From contig RCAB01000275.1 in NCBI GenBank assembly GCA_003640385.1, positions 1 to 64,000 of the forward strand: 64,000 nt of DNA. The letters run 5' to 3'. This document shows, piece after piece, positions 58,318-62,846 of the stretch. Position numbers and translations under genes: made by a program. Below the pieces are notes generated by a model that saw only the letters and a program-made list of their open reading frames with translations, did no database searches and was not told the origin of the DNA. Numbering within the stretch: the stretch's first letter is position 1; each line of letters starts with the position of its first letter. This stretch comes from Setaria digitata. Lineage: Eukaryota; Nematoda; Chromadorea; Rhabditida; Setariidae.

Positions 58318-61300
58318 TGGTGAAATTTGGAAGCTTTTCAATTCTAAATTTAAGTCATATCAAATTTTGTCAATTTCTATAATTTAACAAATTCAATTTG
58401 TAAAAAAAAAAAAAAAAAAAGCAACAAATAAACAAAGAGTGAAATTACTTGACTTTTCAATTTAACAAATTTAAATTTTATCAAATCTGTTAATTTTTAA
58501 AATTTCACAGATATTTTGCTGTAATTCTATTAATAACTGATTGGTCGGTGGAAAGTAATCGTCCGACGTTAAATTTCGTTTTACGACGTTTGGATAAAAC
58601 AATTCAGAAGATCGGAAAGAAAATTGTATTTCGACGTCGTACAAATTGGTCAGCTCTAACAAGTTGGCTTAACGGCTTGCATCATACACTTGTCGCATAT
58701 CCGTATATTGCACATTCACATCCATTAAAGGTTTTCGTTAAATTTTATTAAATGAAAAGAAAAACAAGTTAAATTTTAGAAAATTAATCATTTTATCATC
58801 TTTTATCACACTAGCAAAGCGTTAATAGCGCTATTTGAGCGCTATTAACGCTTTTTAGAATGACAACATCCTTCTTCTTTTTTTTTTCTGTTTTTTCACC
58901 TAATTTTATCAAATAAACAAAATGAAATCTTAAAAGAAAAAAAAAAAAAAAACGTAATCATTTTATCACATTATCGAAGCAATATGAATAATATGCAATC
59001 ATATTTAGCGCTTTTAAAGCTTTTCATAAAAATATTTTACTTTACTTGTCTCTTTCATTTTCAGTCGATAATATTTACTTGTCATTATCTTGTCACCTTA
59101 TCAAAACGATATAAATAATTGTGAAAATGATATGTAAACATTTGTAGTTCTTCTGACACTTTTTTTTTTTTTTTTTTCAACCTTTTATCTTGCTTATTTT
59201 TCATTTTCAATTAATAAAATTTCTTATCACCTTATCAAAATAATACGAATAAAAATGATATGCCATGATTTTTATCGTTGTCAACCTTTTATCCTGTTTA
59301 TTTTTAATTTTTAGTCGATAAAACCTCTTATCATTTTATCATCTTATTCCGAGCAACATTAATAAACATAAAAATGATACGCAAAAAAGTGATATAAAAG
59401 TGATATTTCTATCATTTCAAACATCTTTTTCTTCTTTTGCTTTTTGTTTTCAAAATTTTTATCTGAGTGATTTTTTTTTTTTTTAATTTTCAGTCGATAA
59501 CACTAATTTGCTTGCGAATAATGATTGGTGATCCGTTAACTGATGATCTTTTCAATCAGTCTAGTACTGCTTTTTCCACCATTTTGCATGGAACCTGTCC
59601 ACCACAATCGTTTTGTAATGCAGTCCTCAAACTTGCTTCTTTTTTGATGCAAGCACTTGGTCAGGTAATAAATTACGATATATTTTATAACTTTCAAAAA
59701 AAAAGAAAATTACCAAATTTTAATTTTAATTGAATTTTACCGTATTTTACTCGTTTTTCTTTCTTTCTTTTTTCCATTTTTACCATTTTTTCTTCTTTTT
59801 TTTTTTTTTTAAATTAAAGTTTTGGCAAACTTTGTTGTTATATTTTTCAGGCAGTATTTTCATTAGAACATTTATGCAGTAGTGAAGGAATTGGGCCATT
59901 AGCTGAACGATTAGAAGTTATATTATGTCAAATATTAATTCCATTATTCCTTCGGGCTGCTACTGCTAAAAATGGTTACCATTTTCTTTTTTATTTTATT
60001 TTTAACTTAAAATTTGAATTTAAATTCGATATAATTTAGCTCTAATCAAATATATTTTGTGAATGATTTTTAACAATTGCTAGGTTCACAAATTTAATCG
60101 GAATTTTTAATTAGAATAAATTGAACGTTTATCAAAATATTTGCTGCCATTGTTGCATGAGTAATTAATTTAATTGATAAATTATCACTGTGAATTGCAT
60201 TCACGTTTATAGTATATATTATCAAAAACAAAAAAAAAAAGTCTTTTTTAAACTTCTTTTTTTATTATCATTATTAAATTGCCTTGCAGATAAACCACAA
60301 TTTCAAACGAAAGATTTAATATTTTGCTTAAATTTAATGCAAAATGCTATCAACCCACCGTTAGCACGACAAAGTGTTGCACCATTAATGGGCTCAAATT
60401 TAGCATCAACCTTAATACGTGGAACAAATGCGCATGGTATCATTATCTTTATCATTTTTATCAGTTAGGAAAGAAAAAAGAAAAGAATCACTGGAAAAAA
60501 AAAGAAACAAATTTATTGCTAATTTAGTTGATCCAATTAGATGCTATCAATGAATTAAATTAATGTTAGGATGTTTGAAACTCCCAAATCCAATCAATCA
60601 TTTCATCTTTCAAATTAGTGTAGAAAATTCTTTTACAATTTTCCTAAATTTTCTTGAAAATTTTTTTAAAATATTATATAAAAGAGATTGAAAATTTCCT
60701 TAATTTCATTCTAAATTTTCATAAACCATACTGATCTTTAGCAGGATCAATTATTATGGATGTTAGTGGACGGCAAGGTTCCGTATCCGTAACAGAACGA
60801 GGCCATTCCGCAACTGTAACAACGCATCGTATCATACGTGAAACTGTTTGTCAGGCTATATTTTTAGGTATTTTTTCCTTTTTTTTTTTTTGCAAGAAAA
60901 AAAATTAATAAATTATGCTAATGTTTCTTAAAAAGAAAAATTTCGCGAAATTTTGAATTTTTTTTTTTTTTGTTTTTCAGCTCTAAAAGTGATGATAATA
61001 GCATTCGAGAAACAAATGTCTCTACTATGGCCCCGGGTATTTAAAATCATTCGTGATTTACTTGGAAAAAAAGTTGGTGGTACAGCATTGTATGCATTCA
61101 TTGATTTTGTTCTCGATGTTAATTTACCAATTTCACTAATTATTTTGCCATTATTGCAGTGCAAGGTACTTGAATTGAATTTTCTTCGTTAATTTGATTA
61201 ATAATATTTTATTTTATTTTTTGGTCAAGACTAATTCCATTTCGTTACTAATTTACAAGAATATTATGCCTAAAATAGTATTCATGCTGAATGCTGAATA

Positions 61301-62815
61301 ATGTTGGAAATTTTGAAATTTTCAAAAAGCTTATAAATATTTCAAATTTTTTACAGTTCTCAAATTCATTCATGCAAAAATATAACAGTTACATTTGTAT
61401 ACTTTAAATGTATCTTTTTTAAAAATTTCTGAAAAAAAAAATTAAACGAATTTTTTCCTAAATATATTATTTTACGAAACTCAAAATATCGAATAGTTTT
61501 GCACATTTAAACTGTCGCTATCACTTATCATTTCAAAAATAGTTTCTGTTTTCTTTTTGTTTTTGTGTTTTTTTTTTCTGTTTCATAAATTTTTGTTAAT
61601 TTTTTTTTTTTTTTTAATGACAATATTTTTGTAGGCAGCACAAAAAGTTTTAACTGAACAAGAAGCAACTTGGCAAGCGGAATTCAAGGAACGCTTACAG
61701 CGACTAGGTGCTACATCCGGAATTAAGATTCACAGTTATGGAGCTATGCTAGCGGAATTGTCACAAGAGTTGCAAATGTTGAAAGAGGACTTTTCGATGA
61801 GAGCTTTCGGTATGAATATTTTATAGTTTAACTTTTCATCCTTCAATTTATTCGTTATTTTTTATTTTATTTTACTTTATTTTACTTTTTTTTTTTTTTT
61901 TTTGATGAATGTTAAATATGATCTAATAATTTCATTACTGTATTTTCATTTTAAGTCTAATTAAAAATTCAATTCTTGTTTGATTCAATTGATTAATGAT
62001 AATTATTTCATTGTATTATTATGAAAAGGCAATTATATTGGGATTATTTTAGAAATTGCTCGATCACATACACCGACAATTACGGAACTTTACAGTGATT
62101 CAGGTAGTCCACAAAGTACCACCATTGGACATCGTCATTCAAATGCACGACAAAATGGTAATGAAACACGACGTCTATCAACGACAACAATTACAAAATT
62201 AAATCGTATAGCTACTTCAGCACATCATAAAGGTTATTTTTACTGAGATAATTTTTTAATTCATTTCAAAATTTCGTCTTTTTTCTTCTGAAATTTGTAG
62301 GAATGAATTTCAGATGTAAGAAAAATAAAGTAAAAAAGAAATCAATGGAAAATGAATTAGGAAGTTTTTCTTTTTTTTTTTTTCGAAATAAATTCTTAAT
62401 TTTTATTTAATTTTGAATAATTTTTATTGCTCTAGCAAAGTGTACAATACAGTGCACACAGTAAATCATCTGGGAAATCCACTGAACTGAGGAAATGAAT
62501 TTCCAGAAATAGCACCGGAAAGAACAATTGTTGAAGGTACGGAAGATGATAATTGCTCTCATGTGATGTCCTCTTCACCTGTCACTGCGGCAAAAAGCCA
62601 TTTTATCGGTTAGAAACTTTGCTATCAACTTTTTTTTTTTTTTTTTTGATTAATTTTATTGGCCAGGATATTTGCTGTAAACTTTTTTTTCAATAATTTT
62701 TATTAGGTTAAAACTTTTGCTATGCAAATATTATTAATCATTTCTTTTTTTTTTATGTAGCAAAAAATATATCTATTTTATTGGCTAGGTTTATTTGGTT
62801 AATATATTTTGAAAA

Positions 62816-62846
<31 letters not shown>

